Shown in pieces: positions 44,884-53,600 of a stretch of 64,000 nucleotides of DNA. The stretch comes from Maricaulis sp. GTDB lineage: Bacteria > Pseudomonadota > Alphaproteobacteria > Caulobacterales > Maricaulaceae. Location: contig NZ_JASBRQ010000044.1 of NCBI RefSeq assembly GCF_030149425.1, positions 1-64,000 on the forward strand, written 5' to 3'. The notes under the pieces are model-generated. The model searched no databases. It saw only the letters and a list, made by a program, of their open reading frames with translations, and had not been told where the DNA came from. The position numbers and the translations under genes are program-made. Each line of letters begins with the position of its first letter. Position 1 is the stretch's first letter.

Positions 44884-45826
44884 CATCGACCTCCGGGTAA
44901 AGCGGCACCACCAGCCGGGTCTGGCGGAAATCCACCGGACCATCATGGAACTGACCGTCGAGCACGATCTGATCGCCACCGTCATAGCGCAGACGGTGCA
45001 CACTATCGGGCCGCTCCGGGTCGAGGGCTGCTATTGCAGCCACGTCCAATACATGGGCCAGAACCGGCGCCGGCGCGCTGGCGATGGCCTCAAGCGCTTC
45101 AGCGCGCGCGCGCAATTGGCGGATATCAGCGATGGCAGCGGCTCGGGCGCTGTCCGCTTCGCTATTGGCGATTTCGACCTGACTGCTCCAGCTGACCAGG
45201 CAAACCAGCAAGGCGGCATAAACAAGTCCGGCCCGACGCAGGAATTTGAGCGCACCATCCCAGGGCCGGTGGGCGCCGAAAACGAAACGCGGCGCGCCAT
45301 CCGCGCCGGTTTCCCCAGCAATCCGGCCGCTGGAAAACCCATCCAGCGCCTCCAGCGCGGCGTCGTAATCGGCACGCCGCACCAGGGCCAACTCGATCTC
45401 GGCCATGCCGTCGGCCTCACTCACCACCTCATAGGCAAATGCGACTTCGGCCGGCGGCAGGGGGGAAAGCTCTGCCAGCCGCAAGGCCACAGCTCGGCGA
45501 CCGCGACGTAACGCTGCCGCAGAAATCCGGTCCCGGCGCCGAAATTGCCGCCCGGGAGCGATCAGGACGAGGCGTGCAGGGGCATCGGCAGCAGGCAGGC
45601 CGTCTCGATAAACCGGCGCCCCGAGCCAGGAATGTTCGAGCAAACCGCGGGCACGTTCAACGCAGTCACCGCTGATCTCGACGACCTCGCTTCGGTCACG
45701 GCGCCCCCAACGGGTCAGCCCGGCCGGCAGCACAGCACGCAGATCCGCGAGGCGGGCCGATACAAACCCGGCCAGCGCGGTCAGCCCTTCCTGGAAGGCG
45801 GTCTGGGACATTCTCAGCTCAGCCAT
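44873..45826 (-). CDS. gspL: Type II secretion GspL-like protein
   Basis: A 317-aa bitopic inner-membrane protein of the assembly platform. Residues 1-190 form a cytoplasmic actin-like domain (VVEISGDCVERARGLLEHSW, then RRAVALRLAELSPLPPAEVAFAYEVV, typical of GspL/PilM fusions), a TM helix is at about 195-215 (AGLVYAALLVCLVSWSSQ), and a periplasmic coiled-coil plus ferredoxin-like end follows. GspL docks the GspE ATPase. It overlaps gspJ by 8 bp and gspM by 11 bp. Confidence 0.85.
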   Translation of the reverse strand: MAELRMSQTAFQEGLTALAGFVSARLADLRAVLPAGLTRWGRRDRSEVVEISGDCVERARGLLEHSWLGAPVYRDGLPAADAPARLVLIAPGRQFRRRDRISAAALRRGRRAVALRLAELSPLPPAEVAFAYEVVSEADGMAEIELALVRRADYDAALEALDGFSSGRIAGETGADGAPRFVFGAHRPWDGALKFLRRAGLVYAALLVCLVSWSSQVEIANSEADSARAAAIADIRQLRARAEALEAIASAPAPVLAHVLDVAAIAALDPERPDSVHRLRYDGGDQIVLDGQFHDGPVDFRQTRLVVPLYPEVDDAD

Positions 45827-46421
45827 TCAGGCAAGCCCCCGCATCACTGTCGAAATCGCACTCAAAACTGGCGCCGCCGCCGACCAAGGCTTCAATACGC
45901 CAGACGCCACGCCCCGGCTCCTCCATCTCAAGCCTGACCAGGCGCGGCAGGCCGGGGCCGGTCCAGCTCGGATACCAGGCCGCACGATCCGTGTTCTCCA
46001 ATTTACCGTAATAGGCCAGCCGGGCCCGCGATAGGCCGTCAATCAGCACGACGTCATCGCTATTGGCATTGATCGCCCCCAGAGGAGTGAGCGTCATTGT
46101 CACGACACCGCCCTCCGCACGCAGTTGAATCCGGGCCGGCGTCATACGTCCCGGCAATTGCGCCAGGGTGCGCAGCCCGTCCGGCGTTCCCTCGAACTGG
46201 TCGCCAGCCAGGTCGGGCCCACGATAAGTATAAGTCAGGGCATCGCGCAGCGTCTCATTCAGCAGCAATCGGCTCTCCTGCCCGCCGGCAAGACGCACCA
46301 CCCCGGCCTGGGCGTCAGCGATACCGCGCAATACCAGGACCAGGCCGACCGAGATCGAGGCCATCAGAGCCAGACCCACAAGCGCTTCAATCAGAGTAAA
46401 TCCGGCCTGACGCGCGGTCAT
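45819..46421 (-). CDS. gspJ: Type II secretion minor pseudopilin GspJ
   Basis: A 200-aa minor pseudopilin with the prepilin peptidase motif QAGFTLIEALVGLALMASI (cleavage after Gly, Glu at +5). GspJ belongs to the I-J-K tip complex. The start is ATG 46421 because the stop of gspI is at 46421-46423 (TGATG overlap), and the long ORF start at 46574 is inside gspI. The C terminus CDFDSDAGACLNG holds two Cys that could form a disulfide. Confidence 0.93.
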   Translation of the reverse strand: MTARQAGFTLIEALVGLALMASISVGLVLVLRGIADAQAGVVRLAGGQESRLLLNETLRDALTYTYRGPDLAGDQFEGTPDGLRTLAQLPGRMTPARIQLRAEGGVVTMTLTPLGAINANSDDVVLIDGLSRARLAYYGKLENTDRAAWYPSWTGPGLPRLVRLEMEEPGRGVWRIEALVGGGASFECDFDSDAGACLNG

Positions 46422-46795
46422 CACCCGCCCTCCGGAACAAGCTGTCCCGCCTCGAGATAAATGATCTCGAAGGTGAGGCCGGACACGCCGGTATGCGTAA
46501 GACTGGCCCGGCTCAGAACCGCGCCCGTACGAGGGTCGACCGGACGGTCGACAGGGGAAATGGCAATTTGCCATTCCGGGTAAAGTTCTGCCGTCGTATC
46601 AGGCGCCAGTCCGGCGCGCAGGCGCGCCGCGATATTCTGGGCTTCAATGGTCGCGCTTTGCACCTCCGCCGCACGCTGACCGGCCCGCAGAGATCCGGTC
46701 ATGCCGCTCATCGCCGTCGCAATCACCGCAGCCGCGATGGCGCTGGCGACCAGCACCTCGGTCAGCACATATCCGCTCTCGCCCGGCCTAGCCAT
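46421..46795 (-). CDS. gspI: Type II secretion minor pseudopilin GspI
   Basis: A 124-aa minor pseudopilin with the N-terminal prepilin motif ESGYVLTEVLVASAIAAAVIATAMSG (Gly-Tyr cleavage site, Glu at +5) and a short globular end. The ATG at 46795 is used because upstream residues of the ORF lie in gspH. It overlaps gspH by 8 bp. Needs an unlinked prepilin peptidase for maturation. Confidence 0.92.
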   Translation of the reverse strand: MARPGESGYVLTEVLVASAIAAAVIATAMSGMTGSLRAGQRAAEVQSATIEAQNIAARLRAGLAPDTTAELYPEWQIAISPVDRPVDPRTGAVLSRASLTHTGVSGLTFEIIYLEAGQLVPEGG

Positions 46796-47258
46796 CCCGC
46801 ACCCGCCCTGTAATGGCATCAACTTCGAGGCGCCTGCTGCCGGCGGCATTGCGCAGTTCAATCTCCAGCGCTGGCCAGGCCAGGCGCTCCGGCGGCAGGA
46901 ATATCTCCTCGGCCGGCTTGAAACCATCGCCATCATCGCGCTGCCAGTGTGCACTCAGCCCGCTTGGCCAGCTGCGCTCCACCTCAAGTATCTCGATCCG
47001 GTAACCGCGGTCATGGATGACGATGACCGCCGCTTCGCCTCGGCCTCGAACCGCCAGGCGCACACGCCGAAGATCATCGGCCAGCACATCGGATTGACGC
47101 TGCAGAGCCCACTCCTGGGAGCGGCCGGACAATGACACGCCGACCAGGGACAGGGCTGTTGCCATGATGGTCAACGCAATCAGCAACTCGAACAGGGTGA
47201 AACCTGCCCGGCGATCATCCAGCCCGGTTGGAGCGTTAGCTGCGTGAGAGATCCGCAT
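46788..47258 (-). CDS. gspH: Type II secretion pseudopilin GspH
   Basis: A 156-aa pseudopilin with prepilin motif RAGFTLFELLIALTIMATALSLVG and a beta-rich C domain (VRGRGEAAVIVIHDRGYRIEILE, RRLEVDAITGRV), as expected for GspH. The ATG at 47258 has GAGGG upstream; the gene overlaps gspG by 23 bp. The 14-residue hydrophilic leader before the cleavage Gly is normal for a class III leader. Confidence 0.92.
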   Translation of the reverse strand: MRISHAANAPTGLDDRRAGFTLFELLIALTIMATALSLVGVSLSGRSQEWALQRQSDVLADDLRRVRLAVRGRGEAAVIVIHDRGYRIEILEVERSWPSGLSAHWQRDDGDGFKPAEEIFLPPERLAWPALEIELRNAAGSRRLEVDAITGRVRDG

Positions 47259-47682
47259 TATCGCCCTCGCCACCTTCTTCGCCATCACTGCCCAGCGTAC
47301 GGATAGTGAACTGGTCGCCGGTCTCGCCCAGTTCATAGAGATAGGGCCGGCCCCACGGATCGGTCAGACCAGAGGCCTCGCGGAAGTACGGCCCCTGCCA
47401 CACCGGGTCATTTTCCGGCGCCTCGACCAGGACGATCAGACCATCCTCTTCGCCCGGATAGCGGCCCATATCGATGTAGTAGAGCTCCAGCGCGGTGGCG
47501 ATAGAGGCCATTTGTGCCTCGGCGACCTGGCTGCGTGATTGGCCGAGATAGCGGATCACATTGGGTGCGACGAGAGCCGCCAGAAGGGCCACGATCAGGA
47601 GAACGACGAGAATTTCCAGCAGGGTGATCCCGGCTTCCTTATCACCTCGGACAGCCGGGGTTATCGAAGAATTTTCGGTCAT
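47236..47682 (-). CDS. gspG: Type II secretion major pseudopilin GspG
   Basis: A 148-aa major pseudopilin, the repeat unit of the T2SS piston. The motif EAGITLLEILVVLLIVALLAALVAPNVI has Ile instead of Phe after the cleavage Gly. The C domain has the hallmark calcium-loop region EAPENDPVWQGPYFREASGLTDPWGRPYLYELGETGDQF. It overlaps gspF by one base (TGATG style). Confidence 0.97.
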   Translation of the reverse strand: MTENSSITPAVRGDKEAGITLLEILVVLLIVALLAALVAPNVIRYLGQSRSQVAEAQMASIATALELYYIDMGRYPGEEDGLIVLVEAPENDPVWQGPYFREASGLTDPWGRPYLYELGETGDQFTIRTLGSDGEEGGEGDNADLSRS

Positions 47683-48893
47683 CAGAACACCACTTCATTG
47701 AGGCTGAGAACACCGGACATAACCGACAGGATCACGGCACCGACCGCCAGGCCGAGAAGCGCTGTCAGCGCCGGACCGATGAGATCGAGAGCACGGCTGG
47801 CGAAACGCTCCTGCGCCGACTGGCTGAGTTGAGCGGCCCGGCTGAGCATGGCGGCGAGTTCACCGCTCTTTTCGCCCAAGACGATCAGGCGCACGGTTTC
47901 CGGCTCGAACAACTGCGTCCCGTCCAAGGCGACCGACAGAGCCGTTCCGGCCCGCAATCGGGCCGCGGCCGCATCCAGGCGTGTGCGAGCAAGGGCACTG
48001 TCCAGCGTTGCCCGGGCAACACTTTCCGCCCGCGCCATGGGCGCACCGGAGGCGAGCAGGAAGCCAAGCGCACCACAATAGCGCGCCGACAGTCCATTGC
48101 GGGTGAGCGAACCGAGGACCGGCAGGTTGAGCCGGACCCGGTCGAGCACTTGCGGATAGGTCTGCGCCAGTGCCTGCACGGCGATCGCGATGGCGATCAG
48201 AACGGCGGGAAGCCAGATACCGAAATCGCGCAGGAAACCGCCCGCGGCAAAGACGAAAGCGGTCTGGGCCGGCGGAATTGCATTGGCGTTGGTGAACACC
48301 GTCTCGAATTGCGGCAGGACGAAATAGGCGAGGAATAACAGCGTCGCGAAGATGAACCCGACCAGTGCACCTGGATAGACCAATTGCCCGATCAGATTCT
48401 GGCGCATCTCGTTTTCCGCCTCGATCTGCTCGGCATAACGGCGCAGGACGGCGCCGAGATCGCCAGTCTCCTCGCCCGCGCGCGCCAGGCCGATGAGCAG
48501 GTTGGGCGGTTGGGCCGGATCGCTCGACAGCGCAGCGGTCAGGCTTTCACCGGCCATGATACGCGCCGAAATCCTTTCCAGGAAACGGCGCAACACCCGG
48601 CGCTTCTCACCCTGGGCCAGATTATTGACCGCCTCGGCAAGGCCGATCCCGGCTTCCAGAAGATCGGCGAGACCGCGGACAAAGGCCTCGGTCTCGGCAA
48701 AGCTGAGCCGGGCCCGGGCACCACTGAACGCGGCCAGGCTGACCCGCGCCGGAGAAACATCGATCGGCGTGACGCCGAGCTGGCGCACCTGGTTCAGGGC
48801 ATCAGCCTCATCGCGACCGGCCAGCTCGCCGCGCACGGTCTCGCCGTCACGGGTTTCGCCAAGATAGCGCCAGATGCGAGCCGGCTCACTCAT
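47682..48893 (-). CDS. gspF: Type II secretion inner-membrane platform protein GspF
   Basis: A 403-aa polytopic platform protein with two homologous cytoplasmic helical-bundle domains (EAFVRGLADLLEAGIGLAEAVNNLA and YCGALGFLLASGAPMARAESVARATLD) separated by TM helices at about 170-190 and 220-240, with a third near the C terminus (LDLIGPALTALLGLAVGAVILSVMSGV). It is the central scaffold around which the pseudopilus is built. The start overlaps the gspE stop as TGATG. Confidence 0.96.
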   Translation of the reverse strand: MSEPARIWRYLGETRDGETVRGELAGRDEADALNQVRQLGVTPIDVSPARVSLAAFSGARARLSFAETEAFVRGLADLLEAGIGLAEAVNNLAQGEKRRVLRRFLERISARIMAGESLTAALSSDPAQPPNLLIGLARAGEETGDLGAVLRRYAEQIEAENEMRQNLIGQLVYPGALVGFIFATLLFLAYFVLPQFETVFTNANAIPPAQTAFVFAAGGFLRDFGIWLPAVLIAIAIAVQALAQTYPQVLDRVRLNLPVLGSLTRNGLSARYCGALGFLLASGAPMARAESVARATLDSALARTRLDAAAARLRAGTALSVALDGTQLFEPETVRLIVLGEKSGELAAMLSRAAQLSQSAQERFASRALDLIGPALTALLGLAVGAVILSVMSGVLSLNEVVF

Positions 48894-50491
48894 CAGGCGC
48901 CACCCAGGCCAATGGCACGGCGCACCTCTTCCGAGGAGGTCAGGCTGGCTTTCAACTTGGTCTCGGCGTCCTCGGCCATGGAGACAAAACCCTGGGCCTC
49001 GAGCGCCGGTTTGAACTCATGCTCAAAGCGAGCGCCACGAATGGCCGCGCGCAATTCATCATCGACCTCGAACGCCTCGGCCAGGGCGAGCCGGCCTTTA
49101 TAGCCACTGCCTTCACAGGCTTCGCAGCCCGTGCCCTGACAGGTCTGGCAGGTCCGCCGCACCAGGCGCTGTCCGATCACGCCGACCAAGGTCGAGGCCA
49201 GGAGGTAGTCCTCCACCCCCATGTCGATCAGACGCAGGATCGCCGAGGGTGCATCATTGGTGTGCAGGGTGGAGAGAACGAGGTGCCCGGTCATCGCCGC
49301 TTGCACAGCGGTCTGCGCGGTTTCTCTATCGCGGATCTCGCCGACCATGACCACGTCCGGGTCATGGCGCAGGAAGGAGCGCAAAGCGCTGGCAAAGGTG
49401 ACACCGATAGCCGGATTGGTCTGCGACTGGGCAATCCCGGCGAGGCGATACTCGATCGGATCTTCAATCGTGAGAATCTTGCGCTCACCATCGGCCAGGC
49501 GGCGCAAAAAGGCGTAGAGCGAGGTCGTCTTGCCGCTCCCGGTCGGGCCGGTGACCAGGATCAGGCCATGCGGCTTGGACAGGGCGCGTCGAGCCACGCT
49601 GGTGACCTGATCGGAAAAGCCGAGCTCGGCCAGCTCATGCAGGCTGGCATCGGGGTCGAGCAGGCGAATAACCACGCCCTCGCCGAACTGGCCCGGGACC
49701 ACGGACACACGCAGATCAATCGAACGCCCCTCCACCGGAAGAGACAGACGGCCATCCTGGGCTCGGCGGCGTTCGGCGATGTCAAGATCGGCCAAGACCT
49801 TGATACGGGAGATCAGAGCCAGGGCCTGTGCGGCCGGCAAGGAACGCTCATCGCGCAGCACACCATCGACACGGAAACGCACGCCGGCATCGCGCGCGCC
49901 CGGCTCGATATGGATATCACTGGCCCGCGCTTTTACTGCCGCCGTGATCAGTACATTGACCAGGCGGACCGTCGGCGCAGCTCCGGCAAGATCGCGCAGG
50001 CGTTCGGCATCGGCGCTGACATCGACCGCATCCATCCCGTCCTCGTTGGTGACCTGGCCGAAGCGGTCCTCAAAGGCGGTATTGAACTGGGAAATCGTCA
50101 CGACCATTGGCCGGATTTCCTTGCCCAGGGCAAAGCCCAGCCCGTCGATAGCGGTCTGGTGGGCCGGGTCGACAATGGCTGCGGTCACGCGACCGTTAGT
50201 CTCGCCAAGCGGCAAAATGCGCTCTCGGCGCAGGAATTCGGCATTGAGCTGAGCTTGCCAGTCGGCGTCGCCCGTCTGGGCCTGCAGATCGGCATCGGTA
50301 GCGAGGGTCAATCCGGCAGCGGCCGCAAAGCTTTCCGCCAGCATCGCTTCCGACATCAGACCAAGCTGGGAGATGATCTGGTCGACCGGCTCCCCGGTCC
50401 GCTCGGCCAGCTCGAGCGCATGGGCCGCATCGGCCGTCGAAAGACGTCCCTGGCTCTGCAATTGATCGAGGCGGTCGCGGATCGTGCTCAT
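48893..50491 (-). CDS. gspE: Type II secretion traffic ATPase GspE
   Basis: A 532-aa cytoplasmic AAA+ type ATPase that powers pseudopilus assembly. An N-terminal GspE_N-like helical domain (about 1-130) is followed by the ATPase core with Walker A GPTGSGKTTSLY, Asp box KILTIEDPIEYRL, Walker B-like PDVVMVGEIRDRETAQ and His box LVLSTLHTNDAPSAI. The zinc tetracysteine motif is short here (CQTCQGTGCEACEGSG). I use the ATG at 50491; the ORF track start is a TTG two codons earlier. It is the first gene of the coupled T2SS operon and lies 126 bp downstream of the giant surface-protein gene on the same strand. Confidence 0.97.
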   Translation of the reverse strand: MSTIRDRLDQLQSQGRLSTADAAHALELAERTGEPVDQIISQLGLMSEAMLAESFAAAAGLTLATDADLQAQTGDADWQAQLNAEFLRRERILPLGETNGRVTAAIVDPAHQTAIDGLGFALGKEIRPMVVTISQFNTAFEDRFGQVTNEDGMDAVDVSADAERLRDLAGAAPTVRLVNVLITAAVKARASDIHIEPGARDAGVRFRVDGVLRDERSLPAAQALALISRIKVLADLDIAERRRAQDGRLSLPVEGRSIDLRVSVVPGQFGEGVVIRLLDPDASLHELAELGFSDQVTSVARRALSKPHGLILVTGPTGSGKTTSLYAFLRRLADGERKILTIEDPIEYRLAGIAQSQTNPAIGVTFASALRSFLRHDPDVVMVGEIRDRETAQTAVQAAMTGHLVLSTLHTNDAPSAILRLIDMGVEDYLLASTLVGVIGQRLVRRTCQTCQGTGCEACEGSGYKGRLALAEAFEVDDELRAAIRGARFEHEFKPALEAQGFVSMAEDAETKLKASLTSSEEVRRAIGLGGA

Positions 50492-50564
50492 GGTCAAAGT
50501 CTACGGCAGGCAAGGCGCCGGGGCCAGCACCGGACCCTGTCGGCCGGCTGCGGCCCGGAATGCG

Positions 50565-50594
50565 AAAGCCGCGGCGAGGAAACGCCGCGGCTTT
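50565..50594 (-). terminator. Hairpin terminator between giant surface protein gene and gspE
   Basis: AAAGCCGCGGCG pairs with CGCCGCGGCTTT (12-bp perfect stem, 6-nt loop), 23 bp past the stop at 50617. No further T run follows beyond CTTT, so termination may be partial. It separates the giant gene transcript from the T2SS operon. Confidence 0.75.
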
Positions 50595-50616
50595 GCAACC
50601 GGTATGGCCGGTCGTC

Positions 50617-53600
50617 CTACTGCATGCTCAGCGGCAGGCGGACGCGGATCATGGCGCTATTGGCGTCGAGATCGCTCTCACCGACACCCTGCACCGACAC
50701 CTCGCCGGACAGGATACCGCCATTGCTCAGCTCCGCATTGAAGCCGAAGCGGGCATCGGCGCGGAAATCGCCGAGGCTCGTGAGCACGCCATTGGCGTTG
50801 TAGACGTCGGCATCGTCATAGTCCCAGACACCGTTGAAACGGATGAAGGGCTCGAAATACCCGCCGTTCGGATTGTCCATCCGGTAGGCGAATTCCGGAC
50901 CGAAGTTCAACCGGCCAATGGTGATGTCTTGCGACGGGATGGTGAAGCCGAGGCTGTCGGTATAGGCGCTCTGCTCCTCGGTGAAGTAGGCCAGGCCGAT
51001 CTCCGGCGAGATACGCCAGCCGCCAGCGAAGTAATCACCGGTCAGATTGGCTTCGAGCAACCAGCGGTCCGTCTCGAAATCATCCCAATACGTACCGATC
51101 GGATTGACCTGGTTGTCGGACTGGCCGTAAGCGCCACGCGCGTCGAAATACATGTTTTCCGACAGGCGTGCGACGACATAGGGGCCTGCCATCCAGCCGT
51201 CACCCTCGACCCGCGAGCGCAGGGCACCGGTGACGGTTTCCGCCGTATCCCACTGGACCAGGGCACCGACCAGGACGTTCTCGGACACCATCATGTCGGC
51301 GCCGAGATAATAGATGCCGAAATCGCTTTCCGCATCGAGGCCGGCGCGGTTGTCGTCAACCGAGCTATAGGTCGCCTGGAACCAGATATCGGTCGAGCCG
51401 ACACCACCCTGATTAGCCGCGGCGAAGCTGTCGCTGGTCGGCGAGGACTTCTGGTTTGCCGCACGGATGGCATTCAGGCTGGTCGAGAAGTTGGCCTGGA
51501 AGCGACCATCGCGGAAGTCAGCCGAGAAATGGTTCGGCGTCGTCGCTTCATCACCGGACCGCATGCGCTGCGCCAGGCGCGGCGAGTTGGTCAGGATCTG
51601 GTCAGCACGGGCCGCCATGAAGGAACGGATCGCCGACAGGGTGACTTCCTGGATGTAGGCCTCGTTACGGACATTGGCGAAGGTACAGACCATCGTCTCT
51701 TCAGGATCGAGGTCGATCGTGATGGTGCCATTGGCCAGGTCCACGACATTGCCACCATCGGTATCACCGGTACAGGTGATGGCCGACAGGTCCCATTCCG
51801 CATTCGCCGCCTGGCTGATGGCATAGGTGCCGCGCAGGACGGTGAAGCCGGCCGAGCTGGCCGTACCGTTGGAGGTGTTCAGCGTCAGCCCATTCACCGC
51901 CGTGATATCGGAGGCATAGGAGAAGCTGCCCTCACCGGCAATCGACGGAGCCGTCGTTGCCACGATGGTCAGACTACCCTCACGCGGTTCCAGCGTGATG
52001 GTGACCGGGATGACGATGGTGTCGAGCGTATTGGCCTTGGCCAAGCCGCCGTCCTGACCGGACGGAACGACCTCGGTGATGGTGATATTCGCCGAATAGG
52101 TCCCCGGAGCCAGATCCAGAACCGCAGCCGTGAAGCTGACGGTGAACTCGAGCGAACCTGCCGCCGGAATGGAACCGGAGGTCGGGTCGATCGTCAGCCA
52201 GGGCTGGTCCGTGGCAGCGGTGAAGAAGAAGGCCGCACCACCGGTATTGTCCAGGCTGAAGGTCGTGCTCTCAGTCGTCGGATCATCGGTCAGGGACGCG
52301 AAGGTGATCTCGACATCCGGGATCGCGGCTTCATCGATTTTCGGATCCGCGGTGAACTCGAAGTCACAGCTGACATTGTCCGCCGGGGACAGGGTGATAT
52401 TCGCCGTTCCCGTGCCGGTATCAACGGTCGTGGAACCGCCGGTACACATGATGGCATCAAGCGTGAAGTCACCGAAATCATCGAGCACGACGGCATAGCT
52501 GCCCTCGGCCAGATCGTTGAAGATCGAGGAGCCGGCCTGGGCCACGGTGGTCATTGAGAAGTCACCAAGATCGCCGGTGTAATCGAACGTACCGTCCGCT
52601 GCACCGGTGATGGAGGTGGCGATGGTGACCGTGCCGCGACGCATGTCGACGGAGAAGATATCGGTCTCGGTACCATCCGTCTGGGCATTGCCATTGGCAT
52701 CCGCACCACCGGTCACGGTGACGTCGATATCGCTGATATTGTCGCCATTATCCGCCACCGCATAGGTCGCCGTGTAGACCGTGTCGCCGCTGGAGAAGGC
52801 CCCAGTAGTGAAGGTCAGCGTGCCGGACAGATCATCCGAACCGAAATCAATCGCCGGAACGGTGGTCGGGTCCATCGCTTCGGAGAAGGTCACCGCCAGG
52901 GTGAAGGGCGTGCCGACATCGGCGACACCCAGCAGGGCGTCAGACGCGACGACGCTTTCAACCGTCGGCGCTGAGACATCGGCGTCGAGCGAGAACTGGG
53001 TCGCGGCGGTATTGCCATTACCCGGGCCATCGGTCGCCACATCGGCGGCAACATCCACCGTCACAGCGCCGTCAGCGGCCGGCGTGATCGTAGCACCATA
53101 GGTCGTGCCCGAACCGGTGAAGGCCGAAGCCGCACCATTCCCGACAGTGATGTCAGAGAGCTCGAAGCCGGTGACGGCTTCCGAGAAGGTGAAGCTCACA
53201 TCAAACGGACCGGTCTGCACCCCCGTTGCCACAGACGCGATGATCACGTCCGGCGGGGTCAGGTCGGTGTCGACGCTGAACTGCGGAGCGGCCGTATTGC
53301 CATTACCGGCAATATCGGTCAGGCGACCGGCCGGAATGTCGACAGTCAGCGTGCCTTCCGCAGTCGGCGTCACTTCAGCCGTCCAGCTGTCACCGGAACC
53401 GGAGAAAGCGGAGAGCACACCATTGACGACGTCGACATCGATAGCGGCAAAGCCGGTCACATCTTCAGAGAAGTCAATGGTGAGGTTGAACGGACCGGAC
53501 TGGATCGCCGTCGGGCCGGTGAAGGCCACGGTCGGCGGGGTGATGTCCGCATCGACGGAGAACTGGGTCGCCGCCTCGCTCGGGTTGGACACCGCATCCT

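Noticed and set aside
49019-50803. 594-aa plus-strand ORF opposite gspE
   Set aside because: It is antisense to gspE, which has all its ATPase motifs, and also runs through the terminator hairpin at 50565.
50560-52557. Long plus-strand ORF (665 aa) opposite the giant gene
   Set aside because: It is the antisense shadow of a GC-rich repetitive gene; composition is Arg/Gly-rich without domains, and the minus strand has a clear signal peptide, repeats and barrel.
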